A stretch of DNA of 64,000 nucleotides from Euwallacea fornicatus (Eukaryota > Arthropoda > Insecta > Coleoptera > Curculionidae): NCBI RefSeq assembly GCF_040115645.1, contig NC_089576.1:2108001-2172000 (forward strand), read 5' to 3'. The notes below the pieces were generated by a model that saw only the letters and a program-made list of their open reading frames with translations, ran no database searches and was not told where the DNA came from. The position numbers were made by a program, and so were the translations under genes. Below, piece by piece: positions 53,347 to 64,000 of this stretch (its first letter is position 1; every line of letters starts with the position of its first letter).

Positions 53347-54947
53347 CAGTGCCACAGAAAAGTATGCGTACCCCCGTCGAAAACGGCTTTTTTTTATATA
53401 AGGAATTGGATAATAAAGAAAATCCTTTTGGAAAAATTATATATGTCTAAACATATAGTAAATTTGTTTTTAATTAAGCAACAAAAAAATCCCTAATTTA
53501 ACAAAATTAAGAAAACTGATAATTGCAACTCAAAAAAGTATGCGTACGAGAGAACTCATCAACGAATAACAAATAAAAAACCATTCTTAATATTTTGTTG
53601 GTCCTCCTTTGGCCTCAATAACTGCCTTTAGCCTATTCTTCGTAGAAAAAACCAAATTTCTAGTAACCACTATTGAAATATCATTCCACTCTTGCGATAG
53701 AGAATCTCTTAAATCCTGTTTGTTGTGAATTCTCCTCTTTCTTATGCGTCGCTCCAGTTCACCCCATAAATGTTCGATGGGGTTCAAGTCCGGAGATTGG
53801 GGTGGTGAATGGAGTTGTTTTGGGATATTATAAATTAACCATCCTTTTACAATGGCAGATGTATGCATCGGATCGTTGTCCTGTTGGAAGCACCATCCGC
53901 TTGAAAGGCCCAGTTTTTCCACAGACTGTTTCAAATTGTTTTTGAGTACGTTCAAATAAACAAATCGATCCATTGTCGTATCTACAAACACCAAATTACC
54001 CACCCCACCAGCAGACATACACCCCCAAACCATCATAGACCCTCCTCCGTGTTTTACGATAGGAATAATATTTTTAGGATTTAGCTCTTCATTTACCTTT
54101 CTCCACTCTTTGTTTTCCATCACTACCAAATAAATTAAATTTGCTCTCACCACTAAATACGACAGAACTCCAAAAATCATTGGTTTTATCAATGTGTAGA
54201 TGAGCAAAGTGAAGCCGCTTTTGTTTATTAGTATCTGTTATAAAGGGTTTCTTCATGGGAACTCTACTATGAAAACCTTGTTGCGAAGAACTGCCCTTAC
54301 TGTTTCTGAATGAACATGTATTTTATGATCGTCTTCCAATGTATTTCGAATTTCCACTGCCGTTGTTCTGGGGTTTTTTTGGAACTAAACGGTCAATAGA
54401 GCGCTTAATGCGGGAAGTTATTTTTGGCGGATGGCCACTTCGAGGTCTACTATGAAGTGAATTGGTAGTTGAAAAATTTTCTAAAACTCTTTGAATACTA
54501 GATTTGGCCCGTCCAACAATTTTGGCAATACTGTTTAATGAATTTCCTTCATTCCTCAATCTAATAATTTGTTCACGCAATTCAATGCTAATCTCTTTAC
54601 TTTTTGGCGCCATATCGATCAATTATTCTGTCTAACTAGTGAAAAACCTATGCACAAGCTGGTCAGATTACAACTATTGCAGAAACTAGACGTTAACTTG
54701 CAGCAACATGTCAGATCTTAGAGGAATATCGCAAAATCTATTGCCCGTACGCATACCTTTTTGTCCTGCAATTATGAGTTTTTTTAATTTTGTTAAAAGA
54801 AGATTTTTTTTAATGTTTTGTTAATAATAAAATTTAATTGAATTTTTGGGCATAAATAATTTTTCGAAAAGATGTTTTTCCTTCTCTGATCCGTTCTGTC
54901 CAAACAGCCATTTTTGATGGGGGTACGCATACTTTTCTGTAACACTG
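53347..54947. mobile_element. Tc1-like transposon, structurally near complete
   Basis: Termini CAGTGCCACAGAAAAGTATG and, in complement, CAGTGTTACAGAAAAGTATG lie at TA target duplications, 1,601 bp apart. An inner copy of the AAGTATGCGTAC core sits about 190 bp inside each end (53,535 and 54,747), giving the paired-repeat (IR/DR) layout of some Tc1 elements. The transposase is on the minus strand and broken. Confidence 0.9.
53587..54622 (-). pseudogene. Tc1-like transposase, inactive
   Basis: The N-terminal frame (54,622-54,323; MAPKSKEISIELREQIIRL) carries the paired-like helix-turn-helix DNA-binding region. The catalytic frame (54,207-53,587) holds GGGSMMVWGCMSAGG, the second Asp in CFQQDNDPMHTS and the third acid in SPDLNPIEHLWGELE, a DD34E layout. 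There are at least two frameshifts, one beside a T7 run at 54,374-54,380 and one near 54,100. The first catalytic residue, normally Asp in VVFSDES, is Gly (GGT). Confidence 0.9.
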
Positions 54948-55480
54948 TACATATGTACTCTGCAATACAACATAAAGTAATAAGTTCATAAAATCATATT
55001 TATTAAATCAATTCATTATAATGACACTGGAACATACAGATATTTATTAAACGATACAACAAGTAGATAAATTGTTCAAAGTAGCCGCCCTTGTGGTAGA
55101 TGCTACAAACAGCATGACGAATCCATTAGTTTTTGACATTTCGTACAGCATGAGGGTGACGTTAAATAGGTGCTGCAGCTGTCATCTTCCGATTTGTTAG
55201 CTACTTTCATGTTCTAACAGGTGAAGAGTAAATGGTAGACTTCATTTAGCTCCACACGAAATAGTCAAAAGTATTAAGTATGTGGTATACCTTGTTTAGG
55301 TCAAGGTTTGAAATCATTTACCTAATACCGGTACCAGTAAATGGTTCCCTTATAATAATGTCAACGGGTAGTTGTTTATAGGTATTTTTGTTGCTTAGAT
55401 GGTTTTGTCAAAGGTTTAGTAAACCACCATTTATAATTATATTTTTAACGTTTTTTTGAATAGATAGTGTATGTCAAATT
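54948..55480. other. Spacer and probable LTR start
   Basis: No gene. The right part should be the U3 of the LTR described next, but I cannot fix its left border. Confidence 0.4.
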
Positions 55481-55588
55481 TAGATATATAAGTTTTAGTA
55501 CAAAAAAAGAAACACCAGTTCTTTCAATAAAATCTTCTCATCATTAACATCTCGGTGTATTTTATCATTTGTGTTCGTACGTACTACA
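55481..55588 (+). mobile_element. 3' part of a retrotransposon 5' LTR
   Basis: TATATAAG near 55,485, AATAAA at 55,526-55,531 and an end in ACTACA directly before the primer-binding site fit the U3-R-U5 order of an LTR. The upstream border is not defined and no 3' LTR was found. Confidence 0.55.
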
Positions 55589-55590
55589 AT

Positions 55591-55609
55591 TGGTGACCCC
55601 GACGTGATT
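55591..55609 (+). other. tRNA-Trp primer-binding site
   Basis: TGGTGACCCCGACGTGATT is the complement of the 3' end of a eukaryotic tRNA-Trp including CCA, the primer typical of CsRn1-clade Ty3/gypsy elements. It lies two bases after the LTR end. Confidence 0.8.
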
Positions 55610-55674
55610 ACACCGACGTGAATTGTTATCAAGTGCATCAATTAATTCATCAGATCATTTTCCATTAATCAAAC

Positions 55675-56827
55675 ATGTCTCGTTCTGGCCGAAACGCAGA
55701 TCGTACAGAAGCTAACGGTGAACCTGGTGAACCTCGTAATGAAATCAAAGACCGAATTTTTATGAGGACACCACCTTTCAGCCGAGCAGATCCCGAATTA
55801 TGATTCGCTCAATTAGAATCCCAGTTCATCATCAACGGAGTGTTCTCAGATGAATTAAGATGTCATACTACAATCGGAGTGATGGATACAGAGAGTTTAG
55901 TTTGTGTTAAAGACTTAGTGATTAATCCACCAGCAACCAACAAATTTGAAACTCTTCGTCGAAGAATTTTGGACATTCTTTCGGAATCCCAAGAAATGAA
56001 ATTCAAGAAACTCTTCTCACAACTTCGACTCGATGACAAAAAACCTTCAGTTTTCCTATCAGAAATGAAAATTTTAGGAGGTGCATCGTTACCCGAGGAG
56101 ATCCTTAAATTCCTTTGGATACAGAGATTACCCCGTGAAATAAGTGGAAATTCAACAGAACTGTCAAATCGATCAAGAAATATGTGCTTGTAAATTAAAA
56201 GTTAATAATAATAGCACGAAAACATCTTCAGAAGACTACCAACACCTAATTAGACGTCTCGAAAATTTGGAAAGACGGAACAGATCACAGTCCCCTTTAA
56301 GAAAAGATAACTACCGACTCAATTCTCCAAAAACTAATATTCTTAAAGACTCTTTGTGCTGGTACCATCTAAATTTTCGTGACAAGGCTCGCAAATGTAC
56401 GCCTCCATGCAGTTTCAAGTCGGAAAACGTAAGAACGAAAAAAGTAGAATCAAAGGATCGCCAAAGTAGTTTCAAAACAAATTTCAACAAGGTTAGACTA
56501 GAAAATAATGTTGTTAATAATCCTAGATTAGTTATTAGAGACACTCTAACTGGAATTCACTTCCTTATAGATACTGGTTCCGATGTTTCGTTATTACCCA
56601 AATCGTTTCAAATTCAACAAAATCCATTGCAGTACACTTTATTTGCAGCCAATAACACACGTATTCCTACTTTCGGTACCCGATCTCTTACAGTTAGTAC
56701 ATCTAATCCGATCTCTTACAAGTACGTACGTCAAATAGTGTCGTGCAATTGCGAAATACCCTGTATACTTGTACAGCAGGCGCTTGATGACGTAAGTTGC
56801 GATAATGAAAATATTGTGTTAAGGTGA
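55675..56827 (+). pseudogene. CsRn1-like gag and protease remnant
   Basis: The gag start MSRSGRNADRTEANGE is followed by PPFSRADPEL and an in-frame TGA at 55,801 where the family usually has Trp. The capsid-like part then continues (LVINPPATNKFETLRRRIL; KKPSVFLSEMKIL; FLWIQRLPREI). A +1 frameshift lies between about 56,120 and 56,190. The second frame has the short CCHC-like finger CWYHLNFRDKARKCTPPC and a retropepsin site FLIDTGSDVSLLP. Reverse transcriptase, RNase H and integrase are missing, so the element is dead and truncated at about 56,830. Confidence 0.85.
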
Positions 56828-57786
56828 ACACAAAATTCGCACTAAGTGGACGCGCTATAATGTTAACAATGTGTACGCTTACTGATGTAAACAGTTCTTG
56901 GCGATCTCGAAAATGGTACAAATTTTAAGGCTACTAGGAGGTATACCTTTTTTAACCACAATATTAAACAGTATAATATTTTTTATTAAGAGGGCTACTG
57001 TAACCGCATAGAAAAAATTTAGAACCCTTTTAATTAGCCAAGGCGGTTACAAGTGGCGCCACCTATTAGCTACAATAAAATCCCCGTTTGCTAAATTTCA
57101 GCATCATAACTCTAAAAACTATGAAGATATGAAATTAAATCAAAAATAAAATTTATGCTTTACCACTCTGTATCTTTATTAGTATTAACTTTCGGAATTT
57201 AACAATTACGCTGGATCTTAATATTTTAATGGCAGGAATATGCCGTTGCTGTTACATACATTATACAGGCGATACCCTGTATAATGTATACGCAACAGAT
57301 ATACGATGGAAACAATATATTTAGAATCAAGAAGTAAAATACCGACTTAATCGGTATTGAAACCTTTTAGATATAATTGTAAAGCCGACTCGTCATGAGT
57401 TCCTTCCTCTTAAACTAGTGACTAATAAAATTCCGCAAACGAGACACAATAAGATTCCCCCTGTCCACAGCGGTTCCGCATTACCTATACCTACCTTATT
57501 AACTCGTATGAAACTCATTAGATTGCATTCAAATTCTATACCATTTAGCGTCGCGGCATGAGTACTCAATAAGTACCACTAACATCTAAATGCACATTTA
57601 TTTAACGTAGAATTTGCGCGGCACCGCAAATTGATGTGCCGGTATGAAAAACATTCATCCTCCGCCTTTATCTTAAGGTTTAATCGCACGATAAATAAAA
57701 CTGTTATCATTTATACCTAGTGATTATAGTGAAGTGATACGGTTTCTATTATTGGAGTTAACACGCAATTAACAGGTGGTGAGAAG
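56828..57786. other. Spacer upstream of the membrane-protein gene
   Basis: No gene. It holds a short perfect palindrome (57,258-57,287) and, near its right end, the promoter of the next gene, which I cannot pinpoint. Confidence 0.5.
57258..57287. repeat. Short perfect palindrome with CAGG/CCTG core
   Basis: ACATTATACAGG and its exact complement are separated by a 6-base loop. The TATACAGG/CCTGTATA core resembles two CAGGG element ends back to back and may be the scar of a nearly complete internal deletion. Confidence 0.7.
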
Positions 57787-60112
57787 ATGGCACAACTAAT
57801 TGGGGTGGTTTTGAGTGTGGTTTGTGCAGTTTTGATGGTGAGGGGGGAAGGCAAGTATTCAGAGGCTGTGATCTAAACGAAAATAGAAATTTGGGGATTA
57901 AAAGAAGGGTGAAAATTATGATTTAGTTGATATGTACGTAAATTGGTGTAGGAGTGCAATTTAAGGGCAGCCGTGATTAAATACAAGGTTAACGTGAATA
58001 GCAAATTACAAAATTCCATATGTACTGATAACAGATAATTATAGCCGCGTGCTAGAAGGCACTACTAATTAATTTAAGGACACTTTCCATTGTTTGTGGG
58101 TATAATGCAAATATAATAAAAAATCAAAAAGTTTAAGAAAAATTTAAAAAATAAAGAAAATAATGTCAAAAGAAAATCAACGCAAACAGGGCTTTAAATT
58201 GAAACTTCGGCGCATTATTAATTTTCTTTATTTCATAATAAATTTCACCGTAATACCTTGCAATATCTAGTTTATATCACTGGTTGGCATTCCTATACAG
58301 CTTGACCTAGGCGATGATGGTTCATCTCGCGTTTAAACGGTTTAATTATTTTATACTAAATTTTAAAATTTGAAGGTCGTCAGGGACTAACACCACATTA
58401 AAAATTTATTTAATTTGCTGTTTTGTAAAAATACCAAATGGTTCTTTTATACATAATAGCTGTAACCTTGTTTCAATCGCACTCGTGAATTTCGTAAGGC
58501 GTAAATGGATTTTAAGACGCTTTCTAGCCTATTGATACACGCGAACGTTGCGTGCATATATCGAAAGTGGCGACGGATTTTATGCTTTTATGTTAAGGGA
58601 GATTATATGGAATTTTACACGAAGATAATGCCGAAACACTTTCGATTTTATGAGTTGAAAACCCCTTGGGAAAACACAATATTTAAAAAAAAAATTAGAT
58701 ATCAAAATATTTCGTGTAGTCATGACGACCCATGATTCAGAATAAATGGATGTAGCATCGTGTTTTATAGTTCTTATTACCCTTTTTGGCAAATTAGATA
58801 CCAACACATGGTGGCCTAATCGTAGAAAATCGCCACCGAAAGTATCTAAGGGTATAAAAGTACTAATACATAGCAGTTTTTTCTTTAAAAAGCAGCATAA
58901 ATTGTATCGAAATGACGACAAATATTTGTCACATCTAGTGCTTTTAAATAGTTGATCGGCTGTTTGAAGAAATTACGTCACCACGTATCTGTGGTGTCAT
59001 AAAGGCACTCATGCAAGGCGGCTCTCTCTCCAAAAAGTAACAAAAATTTTACTTCAGTAACGGCGATTGTTTGCTACAGCCAGCGGTCCTAAATTCTTAT
59101 AGCAATTTCATCTGAAGGTGCCACGTCACTATGTCTTCTCTACTGAGATTCCCCAAACTTAAAGAAATATCTCGGAAGAGAATTGCTAGAAACGCATATC
59201 ATTTCAGAAGGCCACCACATTGATCAGCGAATTCTAAAAGATCAATTGGTAATTGGCATTGACCAAAACTCATCCGTACCAGAAGGGCAGGCTTCTTTAG
59301 CAGAAATGAGTTCTTCGGAACATTCTTTCAACCCTGTTCTAACTACTCCGGTTAACATTACTGCCCTACTGCGGAGCGATAAAGCATCTAGAGTAATAGG
59401 TGATGGTAACTTCCCAAAAACCTTAGGAAACAGAACTTCCTAACTCCTTTATGCTTCCAGCAGAGAATGATCCAATTAATGTAAATTACCAACAAGACAC
59501 AAAAAATAACACGGACACGGAAATTGAAGATTTGCTGCACAGAAATGACGTCAATGACGAAGGTAGTACCGAATCGAGGTATTAGAAACACCTTTAAAAA
59601 AAACTAAAATTTCAGAAAAATACATCCAAAACTACCAACATCCATTCGAACCGGAGATTCCCATTAATTATCCGGATAAAATCGACAAAGAGGCGGAGCG
59701 AATTGAGGATAGTGAGAAGACTGAAGATGAGCTAAGGCGCCATAAAGATGGCAAGTTCAAATTTAAGTTTCATCTTTTTTTTGCGAATATTGTGAAAATT
59801 AATTTCAGAAAATATCAGCGATGGGCCTCATGGTCCTCTGGCGGCAGTCCTCATATCAATGTTGGTAGCTGTTGCAGCCTTATGCTATGCCGCTCTATTA
59901 ATATGGAGAAGATATCTTGAGTAAACAATTATCAGACAAATGCTTTTTATATTGCTAAAAAGTATTTTCGCAGGAATAAATATGGAAGCCGTACTTTGTT
60001 GGTCGAGGATGAAGAGTTAGCAGATCCGAACGATATGAAACATTTCTCTGTAAGTTTTCACGTCAAACAGTTTAGGGCAGTAGCACCACAATACTCTTTT
60101 TTTCAGATCTAG
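57787..60112 (+). CDS. Unrecognised single-pass type I membrane protein
   Basis: Seven exons (57787-57850, 59208-59405, 59461-59562, 59616-59750, 59809-59920, 59974-60049, 60107-60112) give 230 residues; all joins agree in phase. The protein starts with a signal peptide (MAQLIGVVLSVVCAVLMVRG). The extracellular part (about 21-176) is acidic, Ser/Thr-rich, without cysteine, and has four N-glycosylation sequons (NSS, NIT, NNT, NIS). One membrane helix follows (about 177-199, LAAVLISMLVAVAALCYAAL), then a short tail: RRYLENKYGSRTLLVEDEEL, then ADPNDMKHFSI. I do not know the family; the acidic tail may bind trafficking adaptors. Introns 1 and 4 start with GC instead of GT. AATAAA at 60,263 follows the stop. 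The gene converges on STAMBP. Confidence 0.78.
57851..59207 (+). other. Intron 1 of the membrane-protein gene
   Basis: A 1.36-kb intron with a GC donor (GAAG|GCAAGT). It carries a stretch (58,751-58,803) related to the local repeat downstream of EFA6. A minus-strand open frame (58,580-58,921) shows no recognisable domain. Confidence 0.55.
58751..58803. repeat. Dispersed copy of the 48-kb repeat
   Basis: GTGTTTTATAGTTCTTATTA and CCCTTTTTGGCAAATTAGAT align with 48,463-48,515 in the same order. Confidence 0.6.
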
Positions 60113-60658
60113 GGATAAACTTTTTCTTAGATAAAATGTACTTAAAGTGAAGTTCCTTTCTGCAAACCAACGATTTGTTCACCTCATTAAGACCATAGTG
60201 CGTCGATCGTTTACACCATTTTTTTACAACTCATGTTGACATTTTGCTATTTTAAGCATGTAAATAAAACAAAAGGGACGGCGGTTATTTCTATGAGAAA
60301 TTAGTTAAGATTTACATAGGAAACTTAACTAGTAATAATCGAGTAAAAATCTGTGATACTTGGAAAATAAACTATTTACGCAAGGGTGTATGAATCGTGT
60401 TTTATTAGAAATCTACTAAGAGTTATGGAAATATAATATACACTAGATAACTATAAAACATCACAGTTGCTTAGAAAATATTGCAATAGCGTTAAGTGTC
60501 CTGCTTAATAGCTCGGTTAGAAATTCAGTGACTAGAAAATAATCTTTAAGCTCATTTTTTATTTCAGCATAGAGCTACACTATAAAAAGATTAAATCACC
60601 ATTTAGAGGCACATAGGCATACAGACAGTAATACTAATTAGGAAGATTTCCTGGTCGA
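60113..60658. other. Convergent 3' ends
   Basis: 3' UTR of the membrane-protein gene (AATAAA at 60,263) and of STAMBP on the other strand. No further feature. Confidence 0.6.
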
Positions 60659-62794
60659 TTATTTGCGCAAATCTAATACGTCTAAAGGTGTGTTCTCGAT
60701 GCTCACATGACTTGCGTTCTGGAAAGAAAATTAACCTTTAAGTCAGCGAAAAGTTGAAAGAAGTTGAAGCCACGAATGAAATTTCAACAGAAGCATTTGT
60801 ATTGGAAATTTTGTCTGAATCTACAAAACTGATCAACATTCTGAGTTTATTTTAACGTTTCTATAGATATTATCCTCCTTGTTAAGCTACCAGAACCTTG
60901 ATCTATTATCCATAAAATGCTGCACCCTTAAAACCACAGTTCTAGTTATTTTCATTGCGGTCCAACAAGCAAAATCACCACATAAATTTTGCCCAATTAT
61001 GTTGTGGTGTTTTTTCTCTGGTACTGCTACGAAGTTGTCAGTACGATTTTATAGAAGATTCGCGACGGTTCTCACAGTATTAATTTTGCTCCATTCAAAT
61101 AACAGAAATAAAATTAGGCAGTAAAACAAAAATTCGTTCATTAGGCAATCAAACATACACAATCAATACCGCGTTTCTTCCTACAATTATTAAAAAATAT
61201 ATCTGCAGATGGCGCACTTCTCCCAAAGCTTATAAATACCAATAACTTATAAATGATTCAATACTATCACTTACCTTGAACAAGGGAGGATCCGTGGTAT
61301 GGGGATGAAATCCACTCTCGCGACAATTGGCGATATATTGAAGACCATAGTTTGGAGTCAGATTAAAAAATCCTGTACTGAAAATTCATATTTGACATTA
61401 AAGTTTTTTTTAAACAAATAATGTTAATCTTACTTATTAAATTTGGGGGAACACACTATGGCGATAGCCTCAGGCATCAGTAGCTGATAAGGACAGTGTG
61501 TGTGCAAGTCTACACTTGACAGAAATGCGGTCTGAGTAGGATGGGTCTGTAAATGCATTGAATACTCTTTGATTTTATGTTTCATATAATACTGAGCCCC
61601 CATATTTTCGTTAATTTAAAGCCTTAGCTAAAGAAATTCGACTTTGACTTATAGAGGATATGGGAGGAAGGGCTTACATGAATCCAGCCAATAGTAATTA
61701 AATTATACTGGTCTTGGAAATCAAAAATTTCCTCTTCATTTGTAGTTGTACAGGAGTTTGAAGTACCAGTTTGTTTCGGCACAATCATATGAGTTATTAT
61801 TAACTGATTTTTCTCCTATAAACACCATTATACAAAAACATAAATTTTTTTTTTTTCACAAAAACTTACTAGCTTTCCTGCCAATATTCCACAAGTTTCG
61901 ATGTTTTTATTTGTGTTTTCCTGGGCCAAACTTTCAAAAAGACTCATTATTTTTGAAGGAACTATCACTTTCTTCAAATCCTCATTATTATAACCAAAAG
62001 TCCCTAAAGGCTTTTTGGTCCGGTCAAATGAGGGCAGAATTGGATATGCACTAGAATCGGTACTGTTTTAAATACGGATAAATCTGATAAAAATTAGATA
62101 CCTTTCAATTGCTGGTGCTGAAGGGGTAGGGGTGACTAAAGCTACAGTTAGATTGGCATCGGGATAATTAACATTATCTATTGAACTTGGAATTTTGGCT
62201 GTAACAAATTCAGGTGATGGACCCCTAGGTTTAACACTAGAGTCTTCTTTTTTCTTCAACTCTGCCTTTTTCCTTCTTTCTTCTGCTTCATTTTCACACA
62301 ATTTCTGTATTTAATTTGTGGTGTATTAGTAATAAAAACTGTTATCATGACTCACCAAACTAGCACTATAACTGTCATATTCTTTCCGATAGATTTCTAA
62401 TAACTTCTCCTTTATTTTTTCAGCTTTAGGAAGCACATCTTTTACCACATCGTGAATGGATGATTTCTGGGGTAGAGGTACTGTATTAAACTCTGGATGT
62501 TTCCTTATTTTTTCCAAAAAGAGAGTCATGAATTTTAAATACAGATAGTAAGCATTCTCTAAGTTTCCTTCTTTATAATACACATTGGCCATTCGGACCA
62601 TTTCCAAACCTGATCGGTAATATCTATAACAAATAACTGTACTAGAGAATGAATGGTAACAACTTTCTTCACTATCTTTACCTTTTTGGCGGCACATTGA
62701 AGTCGACTTCAACTAAATTGCTATGATCAATTATCTGTTTTAACCGTTTGTTGGGTTGATAGTTATCTAATATATCAGACATGTTTTTGGCCAT
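60659..62794 (-). CDS. STAMBP/AMSH, JAMM-type K63 deubiquitinase
   Basis: AMSH trims K63-linked ubiquitin chains on endosomes with the ESCRT-0 subunit STAM. Exons 62682-62794, 62356-62623, 62102-62304, 61870-62062, 61678-61815, 61434-61546, 61275-61377 and 60659-60718 give 396 residues (human about 424). Residues 1-130 form the USP8-dimerisation/MIT-like helices ([35 protein letters not shown]), followed by a charged coiled coil. The MPN+ domain has Glu 250 ([12 protein letters not shown]) and the zinc motif [19 protein letters not shown], with H305, H307 and D318. The AMSH-type second zinc site is also present ([24 protein letters not shown]), which supports K63 specificity. The protein ends VLDLRK. 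Confidence 0.95.
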
Positions 62795-64000
62795 TTTCTT
62801 TTATGCGTTGTTGCACTTCAATGACTTCAAGCGGGTTTGCTATGTATACTGTGAAAACACAATTACCGGATTATTGTTCTTTTATACGCTCGGTGAGTCA
62901 CTATCATTAGGAAAATTTTATTAGCAGGGTAAAAGTTAAATTGATCCAATTGAGTTTGTTTGTTTACAATTTTGTTTTATAATGTCAATAATGACATATG
63001 TCAAAAGTAATCAGCTGATGAATTATTCAGCATATCTTAAAGAAAGTCATGAGGGTAAAATTGGCAACATGGTATGATAATACTAATATTGTCTTCGAAT
63101 GATATTACTGCAATTTACATGAATTTGATTTAAATTGAAATTTATCCAAGTAACTACCAACTAGTAAGGTATAGTATAGATATTCTATAACAAGTATGGA
63201 ATCGAAAATGCTTCTTGTCTAATATTTTGGGTCTATAGTTTCTATAAATATTGTGGTTTCTGCAACCAGTACACTAATTAGCATCTAATTATTTCTAAAA
63301 AGAAAGACACACTATGTGCTTAATTTCATAAATAATCCCAGTTTTCTCAATTAAAAGCCTAAACTGCGAAAAAATTATGAAGGTGCATGCAATGACATAA
63401 AAATAAAAAGCGGAAACGCACCAAATTAAAAATTCCCCATTTAATTACTCAAATAACTCTTCTATATAAAACTCCCTAATGGACTGCTTAGAATCTGATC
63501 GAATTCACAATATTAAACTTCACCTAATAATACAGTCATTACCATTGTGAGTTAAACCTATTGCGCTTTCACATTTCACTTTCAAAAATCTACCTGTACC
63601 TATAATTTCAGTTAGTGCTTCGCGTGATGCATAGCTAGCGCCACAAATAAGAAGAAATGGCGCCCTCTTTTGCAGTAAAGTTGTATTTCAAACGACGGCA
63701 ATCTGATGCACCTTTTTGAGTCTAATATATGTTTTTCGGGTTTTGAAAATGTTTCTGGAGTTTTACGGTTAGATCACACATAGTGCGATTTCTTGAAATG
63801 TTTTGCAGAGTTTTCGAAGCTGAACACATGTCTGCATAAACAACAAATGAATTTAATAAAACACTGCCATTAACAAATCTAAAATTTCTGAAAAGAAGCA
63901 AATTTTCGGGCGAAATTTGTTTTTAATATCGTAACATAATCCTGGTTAAAATGCTCTTTTTTGTGTTAAAAACGCATTATGCTATGAGTTTCTAACTCTC
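62795..64000. other. Upstream of STAMBP
   Basis: 1.2 kb without a recognisable gene. The left edge should hold the STAMBP promoter. A GCGCCACAAATAAG-GAAATGGCGCC inverted motif near 63,638-63,665 is weakly palindromic; no gene was found beside it. Confidence 0.45.

Noticed and set aside
55840..56193. Independent host gene
   Set aside because: It is the middle of the retrotransposon gag frame, preceded by an in-frame stop and a tRNA-Trp primer site.

Overview
The window reads as AT-rich nuclear DNA of an insect, plausibly a beetle (inference from gene families and transposon types; no species marker is visible). All genes are intron-rich with GT-AG or occasional GC-AG introns. I assembled exon chains by hand from reading frame, splice-site phase and family similarity; each chain sums to a multiple of three, but none has transcript support here.

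Layout. 1-8,100: a possible exon of an unknown gene (207-374), then a dense cluster of terminal-inverted-repeat elements whose ends read CAGGG at TA sites (1,296-7,228). 8,119-23,312 (+): rootletin, the coiled-coil protein of the ciliary rootlet, about 1,981 residues in 27 coding exons; a 5.6-kb intron (13,100-18,683) holds more elements. 24,669-25,794 (-): two tandem FUN14-domain mitochondrial proteins. 28,687-29,373 (+): a CISD2-type CDGSH iron-sulfur protein. 30,015-47,638 (+), with a probable longer end at 50,572: EFA6/PSD, an Arf6 exchange factor with PDZ, Sec7 and PH domains. Its 9-kb first intron carries an antisense two-exon gene for a small secreted Kunitz-type protein (36,817-37,203). 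50,885-52,066 (-): an aldo-keto reductase, tail-to-tail with EFA6. 53,347-54,947: a nearly full-length but dead Tc1-like transposon. About 55,480-56,830: the 5' part of a degraded CsRn1-like LTR retrotransposon primed by tRNA-Trp. 57,787-60,112 (+): an unrecognised single-pass type I membrane protein. 60,659-62,794 (-): STAMBP/AMSH, a JAMM deubiquitinase. The rest to 64,000 shows no gene.

The genes do not form a pathway. EFA6 and AMSH both act in endosomal traffic and FUN14 and CISD2 both sit on mitochondrial or ER membranes, but the linkage looks like ordinary insect gene order.

The most unusual signal is in the CAGGG-ended elements. In three separate loci (2,266-3,313; 6,314-7,228; 34,505-35,229) one such element sits at the TA at the exact dyad centre of a second, palindromic one, with outer arms of equal length on each side. 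Two other members keep pieces of a DUF4817-type, Tc1/mariner-like transposase, which suggests the source of the mobilising enzyme.
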